DNA of 64,000 nt. Source: Atrichornis clamosus (lineage: Eukaryota > Chordata > Aves > Passeriformes > Menuridae). Location: NCBI GenBank assembly GCA_013400975.1, contig WBMZ01008618.1, positions 310,001 to 374,000 of the forward strand, given 5' to 3'. The translations under genes and the position numbers were made by a program. Shown one piece after another: positions 25,061 to 36,625 of the stretch. A model generated the notes under the pieces. It was not told where the DNA came from. It worked only from the letters and a program-made list of their open reading frames with translations, and did not search any database. Position 1 is the stretch's first letter. The number at the start of each line of letters is the position of its first letter.

Positions 25061-26470
25061 TTGTTCGTCCACGGCTCCTCAAGGCAAATCGTAGCCCCTT
25101 CACTTGAGGAGTTGCAGGAACAATTGGATTTTGGCCTCGGAGAGAAATTCTTGTTAACTTGAGCAAGTAGAACATCCATGCTGCTTATTCTATGCTTTTC
25201 ATGTGGTTGCTGGCTGTTAGTTTAGCATTTTACAAGTGAAGCCAAGAAGAGATGACATTATTTTTTCTTTTCACATTTTTTTTTCTATAAATTCATTCTT
25301 CATGTCCCTGCAGAAACCAAGATCCCCCCCTATTGTTCTTGTTATTGGCATTATACATAGATAAAGCAATTTAAGAGAGTATTTCTCCTAGTTAGGCAGA
25401 GCAGAGATACAATATACCATGGGCACATCTGTCAACATGATGCCCCTGCCTGTCTTTATTTTCTCAGTTTGCTTGTGGTCCATTTAAAATTAGATTACAA
25501 CTGATTGGTTCCTGCATTCAAACTGCTTTGAACAACGCTCCATCCATGGCCATATAAAATAAAACTGAGGCAACTGGAAAGCCTGAGGGATCAATTCCAA
25601 ATATCACTCTGTAATAAAAACTGTATTTCCTTAATTTTTTTATTGATTCAGCACTCATTCTCCTGTAATGTTGCCGTGGTAATATTAAAACTCAGTGACT
25701 GACATTGGCATCCCATAGAAGTAATTTAAATAGCAGTACCAGGGAAGAAAGCAGGCTTTGCTTTTGCAACAATTTTGCTCAAACTGGCCCAGAGGAACTC
25801 CCTTGCAGGGAGGGAATAGACTGTGCACCTTTTTCCCTTGAAAATACATCTCTATTTCTCCCAGCCCTGTATCGTGCCTGTGAAGCCAACAGGATGCCTG
25901 CTGTTGGCACTGCTGGGTGCAGCCTTTAAAATCAAGTATGAATATTTGGGTTGTAGATGGGAACACGTTATTTGTGTAGGGCACAGAGCTGATGTTTGTT
26001 CAAACAAACCCCAGACTATTCTTCACATACTCCGTGATACAAAGCCAATGAAAACAGCATCCCTGTGAAACTGAAGGCATTTGGCTAATTAATAGTCACA
26101 GAATATGTGCCTCTTAGAGGTGGAAATTTCAAAGGACCTCAGGAGGTTTGGATTCACAGCCAGTCAGTGAAGTGGGAGCTGGGCATGGGTCCCTCAAAAT
26201 GCCTGTGAGTCCTTGCTTGTCCATGGAAAATGGGATGGAGATTTGTTATGTGCTGTGAACATCCAAGGTCTCCAACATTGCGCTGATGAGAGGAGTTTCT
26301 CAGTCTCTGCTGCCCATGAGGCACTTGCTTGGGAGAGCAAGGTATTCCCAGCATTCCAGCCTTGGTTTCTGCTTCCTGCAGGCATGCAAAAATAAAGGAA
26401 ACTGCAAAAACTGAAATAAAACTTGAAAGTAGATATATGGGAGCTCCAGAGGCTGCTGGATGGTTTCTCT
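25061..26470. other. Non-genic unique sequence
   Basis: No gene is supported. AT-rich patches occur near 25255-25380 and 25540-25740. The segment 26100-26180 contains GGTGGAAATTTCAAAGGACC, which looked repeat-like to me but could not be assigned to a family. Confidence 0.6.
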
Positions 26471-26471
26471 G

Positions 26472-26981
26472 TCAAGACAGGTTAGTTCCTAATCTGCTCT
26501 CATAAGGGCCCCAGAACAATAAAAATGATGTGCCCAGAGCCTGTTTCTGGACTGGGGCAATTTTAATGGAAATAGTCTCCTGCAGGAGGTCCCCAAGGTC
26601 TGGCAGAGACAATATTTCATCTTGGGGTAGGCATAAATCTCCAAGATATTTGTGGTCCAAAACTTGGAAGCAAAAAACAGGGAAAGTTTGGTCCAAACTG
26701 TCCCAGTTGAGATGTGCTAACCAGAATGATTCACAGAAGCAAAACTGATTAATGTTCAGGTTTGAAATAACCCAAAAACCATTCAGTGTCCATTTGTGAA
26801 AGAGTACTGTGACAAAGCCTTTTCTGGACTGGGTGCTAAGAGCAAAGCCAAAGGCCTTCTCCTTTGGCTCAGCCTGATTAAAAAGCAAATCAAACCCACA
26901 CCTGAACAAATATGAAGCTGAAGTCTGGTCCAAAATCAGCATCCCTGCACCCAGGAGGGGAAGTAACACCTGCTTTGACAC
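26472..26981 (-). other. Unassigned 169-codon open frame
   Basis: This is the longest open frame in a region of only moderate GC content. It starts at an ATG at 26981 and would encode 169 residues rich in Leu, Phe and Ser with several aromatic clusters. I recognise no domain, signal peptide or transmembrane pattern strong enough to name. By a rough estimate a frame this long is uncommon by chance at this composition, but finding one in a 64-kb window searched in six frames is not remarkable. The plus strand repeats the word TGGTCCAAA at about 26651, 26690 and 26926, and TTTCTGGACTGGG-like words near 26542 and 26820, hinting at low-level internal repetition. A protein product is not claimed. 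Confidence 0.12.
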
Positions 26982-27289
26982 TAAGTGGCTGTTGCATTGC
27001 TCTGCGAACTGTGCTTGTTGTTGGTATCAGATACTAATTAAAAGAGTGGCAAAAACGTGGCTCAGAGCTCGACTGAGTGCCGTGAACATCCCCCTGAGCT
27101 GCACAGAAACAGCCGCAGCTTTGCCTTGATGCAGGGTGGGTGGGAGTGAGCAGTGCCACACGTTCAGCTGACAGAGGGGGGCACAGCCCACTGCACCTGC
27201 TGCCACACCAGAGGAGTCTCACCCTGGGCCCGTAGAGGGTGAGTGCTCTGTCCCATCTTTGCTTCCCAAAGCGGAGGGCTGTTTCCTCT
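26982..27289. other. Non-genic spacer
   Basis: GC-richer sequence with a minus-strand open frame that continues to 27510. The peptide has no domain. Nothing else is seen. Confidence 0.5.
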
Positions 27290-27450
27290 GAACTTGTTTT
27301 CTGTTGACTGAAGTCAGGCAGTGATTTTGTTCGCGTGTGATGCTGAATGAATATTGAGTGTGCCTCTAAGATAAAGTCATTATTTAGGAGCTCATTAAAG
27401 TACTGGCCTTGAAAAAATTTCCCACTGCTAATATCCTCTTCCATCACTGT
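27290..27450. promoter_or_regulatory. Possible conserved noncoding element
   Basis: The block contains GATGCTGAATGAATATTGAG, AAGATAAAGTCATTATTTAGG (a GATA-type core) and GAGCTCATTAAAGTACTGG. It has mixed composition and few CpG sites. It is a candidate by motif density only. Confidence 0.25.
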
Positions 27451-28179
27451 GTCAGGGATCGGAGCTGCTTTAGAGAAAGGGCTCTGTGCTCTGCAGCCGT
27501 CTCCCCACACGTACCTGGGGGGCTGCTGGAAACAGGGCTGGGATAAAACTTTTTTAAGCCCAAAGGTAAGAAAGGGCCAGATGTTAACACGAGCTGTAAA
27601 TTGCTAAGTAACCCTGGCAAAACCCCTCAGCACCTTCATTTCCAGAAAAGATCCTGAGGCTGTTTTCTCTCTCCTTCCTTTCGTGAGCTGGGGTACTTCT
27701 CCCTGCTGTGAAAGCACACTTCTCCCTCTTGCTTTTCTATCCCACTCCCTGCTTTCTCTCTTCATGCTCCTGAGATTCACCTCCTGCTGCGCCTGTGGGT
27801 TTTGCAGTGGAAAGGGAGAAGCAACACTGCCATTCCCACACATTGCTGTCCTGGGTGCTGGGAGAGGGCTGGAGCCCCAGGGGCACCGTGGAGCTCTGCC
27901 CACAGGGCCACACCTGAGTTTGGGAAGCAGCGTGGGCTGCCTGTGTCCAGTTGTTGAATGTAACTTCAAATAGGTCAAAAACGAGTTACTGAACTTTATT
28001 GTCTAGAAATCCTCCCTCATAGCCCTGTTGGGGTTTTCTAGGTGGACACTGCCAGCGTTATTGCTTTGTTGGCAGATCCCAGCTCCCTGCAGTGGGATTC
28101 AGGAGAACATCAAGTGTCCATGCTGGAGAGCCTGTCCGCAGCCCACCTTTCCCTCCAGGCAGTGTGCAAAGGCCTGCTG
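27451..28179. other. Non-genic sequence, pyrimidine-rich in part
   Basis: A pyrimidine-rich segment runs from about 27660 to 27800 and ends in a GTGGGTTTTGCAG acceptor-like word near 27807, but no coding exon follows it. The frames on both strands around 27604-27978 are composition artefacts. Confidence 0.55.
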
Positions 28180-28660
28180 GAGCTTAAATAAATACTAATT
28201 TGCAGTAATGATATTTAATCCTCTTCAAACCATAATTTACAGTATCAGATTATTATCATAATATCTTATCTACAGTTCTTAATGCTTTATTGTTATCCCA
28301 TTACAGGGAGTTCTGCTGCCAGTGCATATTGTCTATTTCTCTTACAAATGTTCTACAGAAACCTTATTAATTATTAGTCTCATAAAACACCTGTTAATGT
28401 TACCATTTTAATAAATCTCCTCCTTAATTAAATTAGGTCGTTCTGATAGTAATCCTCTAATGTCCACTGCCTTTCTGTTCTCATCACAGTCTGATTGTAG
28501 AGTGGGAAGCAGCGTTCAATTATAATTGATGTAGGCCATAATTCAGAACCAAATTATAACATATAAAGCCATATGATCATTGAGGAATATAATAGATCTC
28601 CACAGTCAAGTGTCATTTGGATTGATTAGTGCTGTTTCTAGAGCGTTGTTAGAGGTGAGA
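28180..28660. promoter_or_regulatory. Long AT-rich block, strongest conserved-noncoding candidate
   Basis: Nearly 480 bases are AT-rich yet complex, with no simple repeat. Words include TTTGCAGTAATGATATTTAATCC, AGATTATTATCATAATATC, CTCCTTAATTAAATTAGG, CAATTATAATTGATG (a near-palindrome) and TTGGATTGATTAGTGC (PBX/homeodomain-like). There is no open frame of any length. This mix of dense homeodomain, SOX-like and TALE-like words without repeats is what ultraconserved vertebrate enhancers look like. Cross-species conservation is an inference I could not test. Confidence 0.42.
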
Positions 28661-31600
28661 AAAGGCTTAATTCAAAAGGATCTTTTTTTTTGCTTTTCTT
28701 TTTCTCTTTTTTTGTCTTGAATTCATGTCCTCTATTTCCTCCTCGATAGGCAGCATCTACTTCAGCTACTTTGGGAAGTGTTCACAGTGACTCCTTTCCC
28801 ACTCCTTCCCACTGGTGTTTTAGTTCTAAAACTGAGCTTCTTTTTTGTAAAGGCAGACTACATGATTATTTTATCTAATGATTTAATAAAACTTTTCCTC
28901 CTGAGATAGATGGAAGAAATCTTGCTGATCTATTACTGCTGCTACCCAAGCATGAAAGTACAGTTATATATGATACAGCAATGCTAAAGATATAAGCAAA
29001 TAATTAAAAGTATATCAGAATGAAGACTTTACCCTAGCTGGAAAATTGATTAGGCACCAGGAAGATTTCCGACACTGGAGAAAACAGGCTGCTCACTTGG
29101 GTCCAGGACAGTCCCTCCCTGCTGGGAATGTCTCAGGAGAAACCTGTCCTGGACCCTGCCGGTGCTCACACAGGTCCTGTTTACATGAGAGGTCTGGGCA
29201 CCTCTCAGCCATGACTGCTTCTTCCCATCTTTCTGAGTAGAGATGGGATGGGGTCTATGGGATTTCTGGTGATCTCTTATCTTGCAGGAAACCCTAGGAC
29301 AAAAAGCAGAACTTTCCCAGAACCATGGTGAGAACCTGACTCTCAGATCTTCAGATCATTTCTGCTACTGGGAAACGCCTCTGTTTTAATTGTTTCACTG
29401 CCTGCCTCCCCTCATACCCATTTGCCTTCCTCATGACAGCTATCATCATTTATTGCCCAAGAAAGCAATGTAGCAAAATCTTATCTGTGGTTTTAATTGA
29501 TTTTTATATAATTTAGAAGCTCGTGTTGTACCAGTTCCTTTTCAGGGTCTCCCCCTCGCCCTGTGCACACGGAGTTCCTCCCTACCAGTCCTCCTGCTCT
29601 CCTATGGGCTTCAGTATCCAGCCCCTGTGGATACCACTGAATGCCCTCCTCAGCAGGATATTGATTTCTTCTTGCCCCATTTCATGAGGTGGATCCCATC
29701 TCTCCACGGTAATCCTCATTTTGGAAAGATGATACCCATGGCAATTTCTGAATCATTTGTGAATTAACCAAAGGATGCTGTAGCTACTTTGTATGTGATC
29801 TGACCTTTAAAAAAACCCTTTTGGTCTTCTTTTTAAAACTGAATTGCACACCAAAGAGGCTTTGGAGAGAAAAAGCTGCAGGCTTCATTTGGATGATGCT
29901 GAAATGAAATATTTTGACTTTAAAAAAAATGGAACATTTTGGTATGTTTGGATTATTTGCCTCATGTTTTCCAACAATGAAAGTATTTTATGAATTTTTA
30001 TTCCGTATTTGCTCATAGCATGCTGTAATTGTGTTATTTTGATTCCTTCTGCAGTATTAGCTTTGTTTGCTCATTTGCTCTGTTCCAGATTAATCAGTTT
30101 TGGGGTTTCCATTCGTGCTCCATGTGTTATCCTTGCTAAGATGGATATAGAAGACAAAGACTGCAATCTCAAGTTATTGAAAACAAAAACTAAGTGGAAA
30201 TGCATGGACAGGAGCTGTGGAATTTTGACTATTAAGGGGTAGGTGTGACACAAGTAACTTGCACATGATTGAAAAGCCCCATGAGTAAATCAGGTGTTGG
30301 TTTGGCACCTCTGCCCAAATCACAAGTTATCCTCTGGCATTTTTCTGCTGCCTGAACTGCAGCCACTGCCTGTTGCAGGCCTGCAGGAATTTTTAAGGAG
30401 CAGATTCTGTGGCTAGGGCTCGCAATGAGGTGCTGGCTCCTGGAGCAGAGTGGATCTTCCTGTGGGAAAGAGATGATGCCTGTTCCTCTGTTCGCTCCCG
30501 GGCACCCGAGCGGAAGATGCCCCATTCACTTGTGCACAATGTGATAATTGAGAGGGAGTTTCCTGGAGCTGAATGCTGCCTGCCCAGGGTCAACAGCTGC
30601 TCTTCCATCTTGCCTTTCTTTGACATCCCATATGAACTCCCAGCATGGAGTTGGAGGGAATCCTCCAAGCTGATGAGCCTTTTTGTTGCTAAGAGACGAC
30701 TTCTGAAAGAGCAACAGTCATCAACTTGTTGGGAGTGGGTAACGAACTGTGAGTTAAGGTAGTTTGAAAATACTTCTACGTCTACACATTAACTACAAAC
30801 AGAGAGAAATTATCCTGAAATGTGGGGTATTCTGGTTACTCTTGGAGCATGGAGGTGTTTAATCCAAGCAAAGTGTGGCAGAGCCCAGCATCTGCTCGGT
30901 CCTGTCTGCTCTCCACCCGTCACAGTGAGACACGCAGAGACCATTAATGGGTCAATGTGGTGCTGCTCAGAAGCAGTGTGTGGCCCAGCCTTACTGAACT
31001 TTGGTAGATGAAGCGTGTCTGCTGAGTTATAGTCCTACTAGAGAGAGATTCATCGCTCCTGCTAGGAGATAATGTGTTTCAGGGTATTTTCTGGAATGTC
31101 ACACATCTCTGCTGGGAGAGGGGAGGCAGGGCATGGAGCCACTCATCCCAAGCACGCTGCACTTTGTGCCTCACCCTCCCCCAATAATTCTTTGGACCAT
31201 TTAATATCAAAAAAAAATCATGCCTGTGTGCCCTTTGCAAGAAACAGCATGGGATTTGTGCCTTGTGAGGCCTCATCCTGCCCAGGAACACCTTCCTGGC
31301 TGGTAGGAAGCCCCTTGATCAGTGCAGCTTCTTCTCTCTGCCTTCATCCCTGTGGTGTTTTAGCAGTTTGGGAGGGGCTGTCTCCAAATGGCCAGTGGGG
31401 CAGCACTGGCATCCTTTCTGCTCTAGCACAGGGTACAGCACAGGGCACAGCCCAGAGCGCAGCTGTGCTTTGCAGGGATGTGCCTCTCCTGCCTCCTGCA
31501 CGCAGACAGTCACTTGCTGCACATTAATGGGATGTGGTGGAAAATTTATGTATGCTTTCTGTGCGTTCAGATCGAACAGAAACACCATTCTGTGAGAGAA

Positions 31601-32330
31601 GTGTGCCTCAGCAGAGCTGAATGGCTCACAGAATGGTTCCTATCAAGGCTGATAATCTTCCCTGGTGATAACGCAGTGGATTATACAGCGATTGGATGTT
31701 GAGAGTACGCTGACCTTAATCTCCCTTAACTTTGGTTTTCTTTCCCATCTGATGATAATGGAGAAAGTACAACGTGTGCCATAGAAGATTACACACATCC
31801 TGCCACACTTTGCAGATGGCTGATACAAAAATCAGAGACAATGCTAAAATAATTAAAAAGCTCACAAAAAATAAAACAGTGTATTCAGCTCCTTTTGTGA
31901 GGCTGTGGCTAAGGAAACTGAGCCAGCCAGCCTGAAATGGACAATATAAATGTAAGTAGATCTTATTAAGATTCTGTGTGGCTGTTAAAGCATCCTCAGC
32001 CGTTGCTTCCAGCTTAGCGTCACTGCTAATGGTGAAGAGAGGGAGAGATTAGTTTAGGCTACTTTGAGACATCACAGATATACGTTGGAGGCATCCTCTG
32101 TTGCTTGAACTTCTATTTCACTGACCTGCTATGTGACGAGTGGAGTGCCAAAAATACAGAAGAGTTGGCACAAAAAATCCGTGTCTACTCTATCTACTCT
32201 GTCAAGGCTAAAAAAAAAAAAGTCCTGAATGAGCCTTGGAGAGTCAACAAATCACTAAAATAGCAGCCAAAAGAGGAAGTTCAGCACGAGTTCAAGTCAT
32301 TAAAATTCCCTTTAATGTATGCTCTTGCAG
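28661..32330. other. Non-genic unique sequence
   Basis: No gene is supported. T-rich tracts occur near 28681-28713. The segment 29500-29760 is a compositionally even stretch that felt repeat-like but could not be assigned. A short imperfect tandem of CAGGG(T/C)ACAGC units lies at about 31427-31452. A run of 12 A occurs at about 32209-32220. Small AT-rich patches at 31710-31850 and 31930-32050 contain TAAT cores. Confidence 0.6.
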
Positions 32331-32475
32331 ACCAATGGGCTGAGTGTGATCCTGGAGAGCGGAAGGATGTGTGTGAACCCGTACAACAAGGAGAAAATGG
32401 ACAAGGTTGATGCTGCTGACCTTCAGCATTGAAGCCGGATCATTCCTGTCATTCCTGGCTATGTGGGAAGAAAAG
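32331..32475 (+). pseudogene. Exon-like segment with splice signals and an in-frame stop
   Basis: The segment is preceded by a pyrimidine-leaning tract ending in GCTCTTGCAG, a good 3' splice site. It is followed by AAAAG with GTCAGT, a usable 5' splice site that lacks the preferred purine at +3. In the frame starting at 32331 the first 33 codons have a balanced, hydrophilic composition (for example MCVNPYNKEKMDKVDAADLQ), then a TGA occurs at 32430-32432, and about 14 further codons stay open to the donor. The length, 145 bases, is typical of vertebrate exons. I do not recognise the peptide. It could be a noncoding RNA exon, a terminal or stop-containing cassette exon, a dead exon, or chance. 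Confidence 0.2.
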
Positions 32476-35090
32476 GTCAGTGGAGCAGCTCTGAGCTGGA
32501 GATGGTGAGAAACCAGCTTTTGCATGGCTTTCTTGGGCAAATCCCCACCTGTGTGCAGAGTGTGGCATATTTATGTCTCGGACTTTTTCTGGTGCTTGCA
32601 TGACGTCTCAAAGGGGAAGGCAACTGTGGCTGTGGTGGAGTGTAAATATAGATTGTTCATAACGGCAATATTTGGCTGAAGAGCAGATGAGGCCTGTGAA
32701 CTGTGAATCTTTTTATGTTCTTCCACACAGGCAATGTGGGAGAAAAAAGGAGACTTAAATCAGCATTGTCCATCTTAGCTACATTTCTCATCACCTCTGA
32801 TGGGAGTTTTGTTCAGGAAGTGCAAAGCAGGCCTAGTAAATATATTTCCATTTATTCAGTAGTTCTGAGATTGAAAATGATAGAGACTGGGCAAAAGAAA
32901 TACCAGGGGCATCTCATATCCATGTGTTGCTTCATTAAACATCTGAAAACGGCAATGAAAAAGCAGAGATTGCAGAATGAGATTACCAGAGAGCAGGATG
33001 ATAACATAAAAGCCTCTGTCCTCTGCTTGTACAATACACACGTGGTCAGAAAATAAAGGCAGCAAACTATCTTGCTATAGAATAGACAAGGATTTTCATA
33101 GCTGTTATTTGGGATGCATGGGAAGTAGAAAATGGCTTTACACAAGAGAGTCACTTGTTAACTTGGATATGTGATATGTGAATGTATAACTGAGATAAAA
33201 AATCATCTGGGTTCATTCTTCTTCTTGTCAGGCAATATTTGCATTCAGAAGCTCCAGAAGTAACACTGAGTAGCTAAGGAATATATGACAAAATATTGTA
33301 AAGCTAACTGACGTTGTGCGCAAGAAAATTAGTTTCCTTTTATTGCTGTTTTAAATAGAAAAGATTTGATCAGACTTGGCCCTCTCAATAGGGGAAAAAG
33401 GCTGACTAGACCTCAAATTCCTGCAAAGCTGCCTGAAGGTGTGACAGCTGCTGGAGAAGGGTGCTCTTTCTTACTTGCAGAGGTGTCAGGTGGCCCATCT
33501 CTGCCACGGGGAAACTGTGTGTAACAGCAGCACGTTGGGGCCATGCTGTAACAACTGGGGTCTAAACCACTTGCCCGTCATCCTTGCCAGTCCAGGGCTG
33601 GCATCATCCCTGGAGCAGAAATCCCTCACCCATGGCACACTTCTTCCCCTGCCCCTGGCAAACTCCTGTGAAGCCCCAAAAGCCTCATCATCTCTTGGGA
33701 GCAGAAGTAAAGGCAAGAGTTGGACCTGGTGTGGAGACTGGGGTGGAAGGGACCTGCCCAAGCCCTGCCTATGCATGGGTGACTTGTCCTTCACTTCAGC
33801 TCAACCTCTCACTGCCCTGCTGGTTCCTAAACCAGCCCTGCTGCGGCTGAGATGCTTCAAAAGCCTTTTCTGAGAAGGGAAAATTTGTAACATAAATTCC
33901 TACTTGAGCATAACTTTTTTTTTTTTTAATATTTGTCGTATTTTTAGGAACAAAGGGATATGTGCTTTGGCTTGTACTTGTTTGTGTCATTAGGTCCTGA
34001 GGCAGATAATGAAAGCTGTAATTCCAGCTGTGTGCCTGTCTGGCTGCTGTGATCTGCTGCCATCCATCCCTCTCACCACCCTGGTACCAAATCTCCTGAG
34101 ACAAAGCACCTCCTTAACCAAATCCGAGCCCAGCTCACTCGCTGCGGAAGGGCTGCCCCTGAGCTCCTGACATCTCTTTGTGTCCCCCAAGTGGCTGAGC
34201 TGCCAAACCAAAGGGAGCAGACAGGGCTGGAGGAGTCCAACCAGCACTGGCAGGTCGGGTTTTTGGTCACCCAAGTCTCACCTGCTGTCCAGGTGAGCTG
34301 CTGCTAATGCTGGGGCTTGTCCTCATTATCTCCTGTGTGCTCTCCACTAGTTGTCATCAAGGGCTCTGCCTTTTTGTTTTGACTGTTTAAAGGGCCATTT
34401 AAATTAGGTTTTTGATGCATTTGTGTCTGCAGAGCATTTCACAAGCTATGTGGCTTCTTGTACACCTTTGGTTTTTGTTGTAATTCTGTAATTACAGTGA
34501 TGGAGAGGGATTCCCCAGGAGCTGCCAGCCTTGCCAGTGTGTCCCAGCTGGTGGCAGCAGACTGTGGGCTCTGGGCACGTGGTGACACAGTGGGTGAGAG
34601 CAGGAAGGTGACGATGAATATCTTAATCCTTGCACCAACATCCAACCTAAAAGCTGGCTGGGAAGTAGGACATACCCCAGTGACAGCGAAGGCTGCAGCC
34701 TCTGGAGTCCAGATGCATTAGGGCCTAAAGAGAGCTGAGCTCCCTAATGGACACATGCTGTGTTTTTGAGCATCCGTGCATCTTCTGCTGATTGTCTGCT
34801 GTCGAGCCCTCGATTCCAGCAGTGCTGGGCTTTCCACCGTACACCAGCAGTGGCTCTTCCAAACTTCCTTGATTGTGTCTATGCCTGTTGCTCAGTGCTT
34901 GAGTGATGAAATGGAAGGCAGCAAGAGTGACAAAGATTAAATGAGCAGCGAGAGGAACCTGAGCTGAATTTTGGGAGAGTAATTAGTGGTGCCAGTGGCT
35001 CCGAGCAGAATAAGGGGGTTTGCTTTCTGCTGTTATCCCTGTGGCACTGGGGAAACGCCAGGCAACTCCCTCCTGATTCTTCTTCTCTAA
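32476..35090. other. Non-genic unique sequence
   Basis: No gene is supported. The left half (32640-33420) is AT-richer, and 33470-33870 is GC-richer with overlapping frames on both strands. A run of 13 T lies at 33915-33927. Confidence 0.65.
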
Positions 35091-35871
35091 TTAAAAGGTT
35101 TTTCTGTGTAAGGACTGGAATATATGAGGAAGTGATAAATGAAACATCATGAGTTCCCTGCTCTGTGCTTGTGCTGCAGCAGGAAATAGGTTCTGCATCT
35201 CACAGCGAAGAAACTGCTCCTTTCCCATTGCAACAGGAACTCGCAGCACTTCCAGCAGCAGCCTGCTTCCCTCGGCAGCTGTGGGTGCATCCTGCTGGGT
35301 TTGCTGTGCCTGGGGAGAGTGGCCAGTGCGAGCCAACTGGCCATGGAGCCTTCCCCTGGGCAAAGGCAGAATAAATGCTCTGAGTGTGGCAGAGCTCTGC
35401 TGGCAGGAGTCCAGGAGAGGAAAACAAAGGAATTGCCTTCTTCCAGCAGTTAAAAAGCAATAGTAGAGCTGCTCCAAGCAGTTGCTGCAGCCCCTGGGCT
35501 GCACTGGCCTCTTTCCCAGGACACAGGGTGGGAAATGCAGCTGTTCTGCCAAACTGCAGCAGCTCTGCCTCCTTCCTGATGCCTTCCCCCACACATCCCT
35601 CCTGGTGGGCTGGGGAGCAGGGGCAGAATGGCAGCCCAGAAGGATGGAACGGGAAGAAACTGCATCCATCAGCCCCCTGGGGTGCAATATCCCTGCTGGG
35701 ACAGCTCCAGGAGACCATCCAGGGGCTGTAACCAGGAGATACCACCCTCTGCTCCCAGATGTCTTCCTGGGCACGGGGAAAATACCCAATGCACTAAAGC
35801 AAAAATGCACACAGACAAAAAAGGAAATGCTTCAAGTTGATCCTAGGGGATTTTTGGCAAGTTTTCTCTGA
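35091..35871. other. GC-rich segment with stop-poor frames on both strands
   Basis: The longest open frame of the window (minus strand, 35091-35810, 239 codons) lies here, together with a 181-codon minus-strand frame and plus-strand frames of 104-129 codons. Openness in several frames at once points to GC-rich, stop-poor composition and not to a gene. The peptides are rich in Cys, Ser, Pro, Gln and Ala and show no domain order. No splice context or start context was convincing. Confidence 0.5.
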
Positions 35872-36399
35872 AACATCAGTGTTTTTATATATTTTTTAAA
35901 GGCTTTGTTAGATTGAAAGAAAAAGGGAGGTTGTTTTCCTGTGGCCTGGAGTCAGTGTTTAAAAGATGCAGTTGTAAGTGAAAAATAATTGCAAAATAAA
36001 ATTAAAATCCGTTCCTCAATGCCAAAAGAATGCCAAAATGGATTCTTTTAGGTGTAAAGACCAGGTTTTAAACCTGACCAAAACAACTCAACAGTTCAGT
36101 AGTGTTTTGAAATACTTGAGTGAATCCAAATCTGTGGGTTCTAGAGAAAAACTTTCTTTCCAAAAGAATTGAGTGAGCTCTCCATAGGCATCACCTCCTG
36201 GTCTGCCCTTGCAGTAGAAGGGCTGGTTTTTTACTATCCTTCTGAGGTATTTTTTATTTTAATAAGTAAAACTCATGAACAGTGTAAACACACCAAAAAC
36301 ACATGCCCTATTGAATTTTCAGAGATAAGTATTTTAAATCCAGCCTTTTCCAAAACTCCAGACATACATTATTTACACTGGAGAATAATAATGTAACAA

Positions 36400-36625
36400 A
36401 GCTATATTAGATTAAAATTGTTCCATAAGATATTATGATTATCATTTTTTGTAGCTTGACTTAAGGTGAACAATTTATATAAAAATATGAATTATTTTCT
36501 GTTACAAAAAAATTATTCAGTGTGGGCTCTGTGTATTACAGTTATTAATCTTTCTATTTAAATGCAAATTTTTCCTTTCAACTGAGAGCTAAAGATACTT
36601 TTTATACAACTAATAAAACACAACT
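36400..36625. promoter_or_regulatory. AT-rich block, possible conserved noncoding element
   Basis: The block contains AAGATATTATGATTATCATT, TTTATATAAAAATATG, GTTATTAATC and ATTTAAATGCAAATTTTTCC, the last with a perfect octamer ATGCAAAT near 36561. There is no open frame or simple repeat. It lies after a longer AT-rich lead from about 35975, which includes two copies of AATGCCAAAA at about 36018 and 36029. Confidence 0.32.

Noticed and set aside
26100..26180. GTGGAAATTTCAAAGGACC resembling the start of the palindromic element
   Set aside because: Similarity stops after the first dozen bases and there is no matching second arm.
29500..29760. Even-composition stretch that looked like an old repeat or LTR part
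   Set aside because: No terminal repeats, no target duplication and no family match that I can name.
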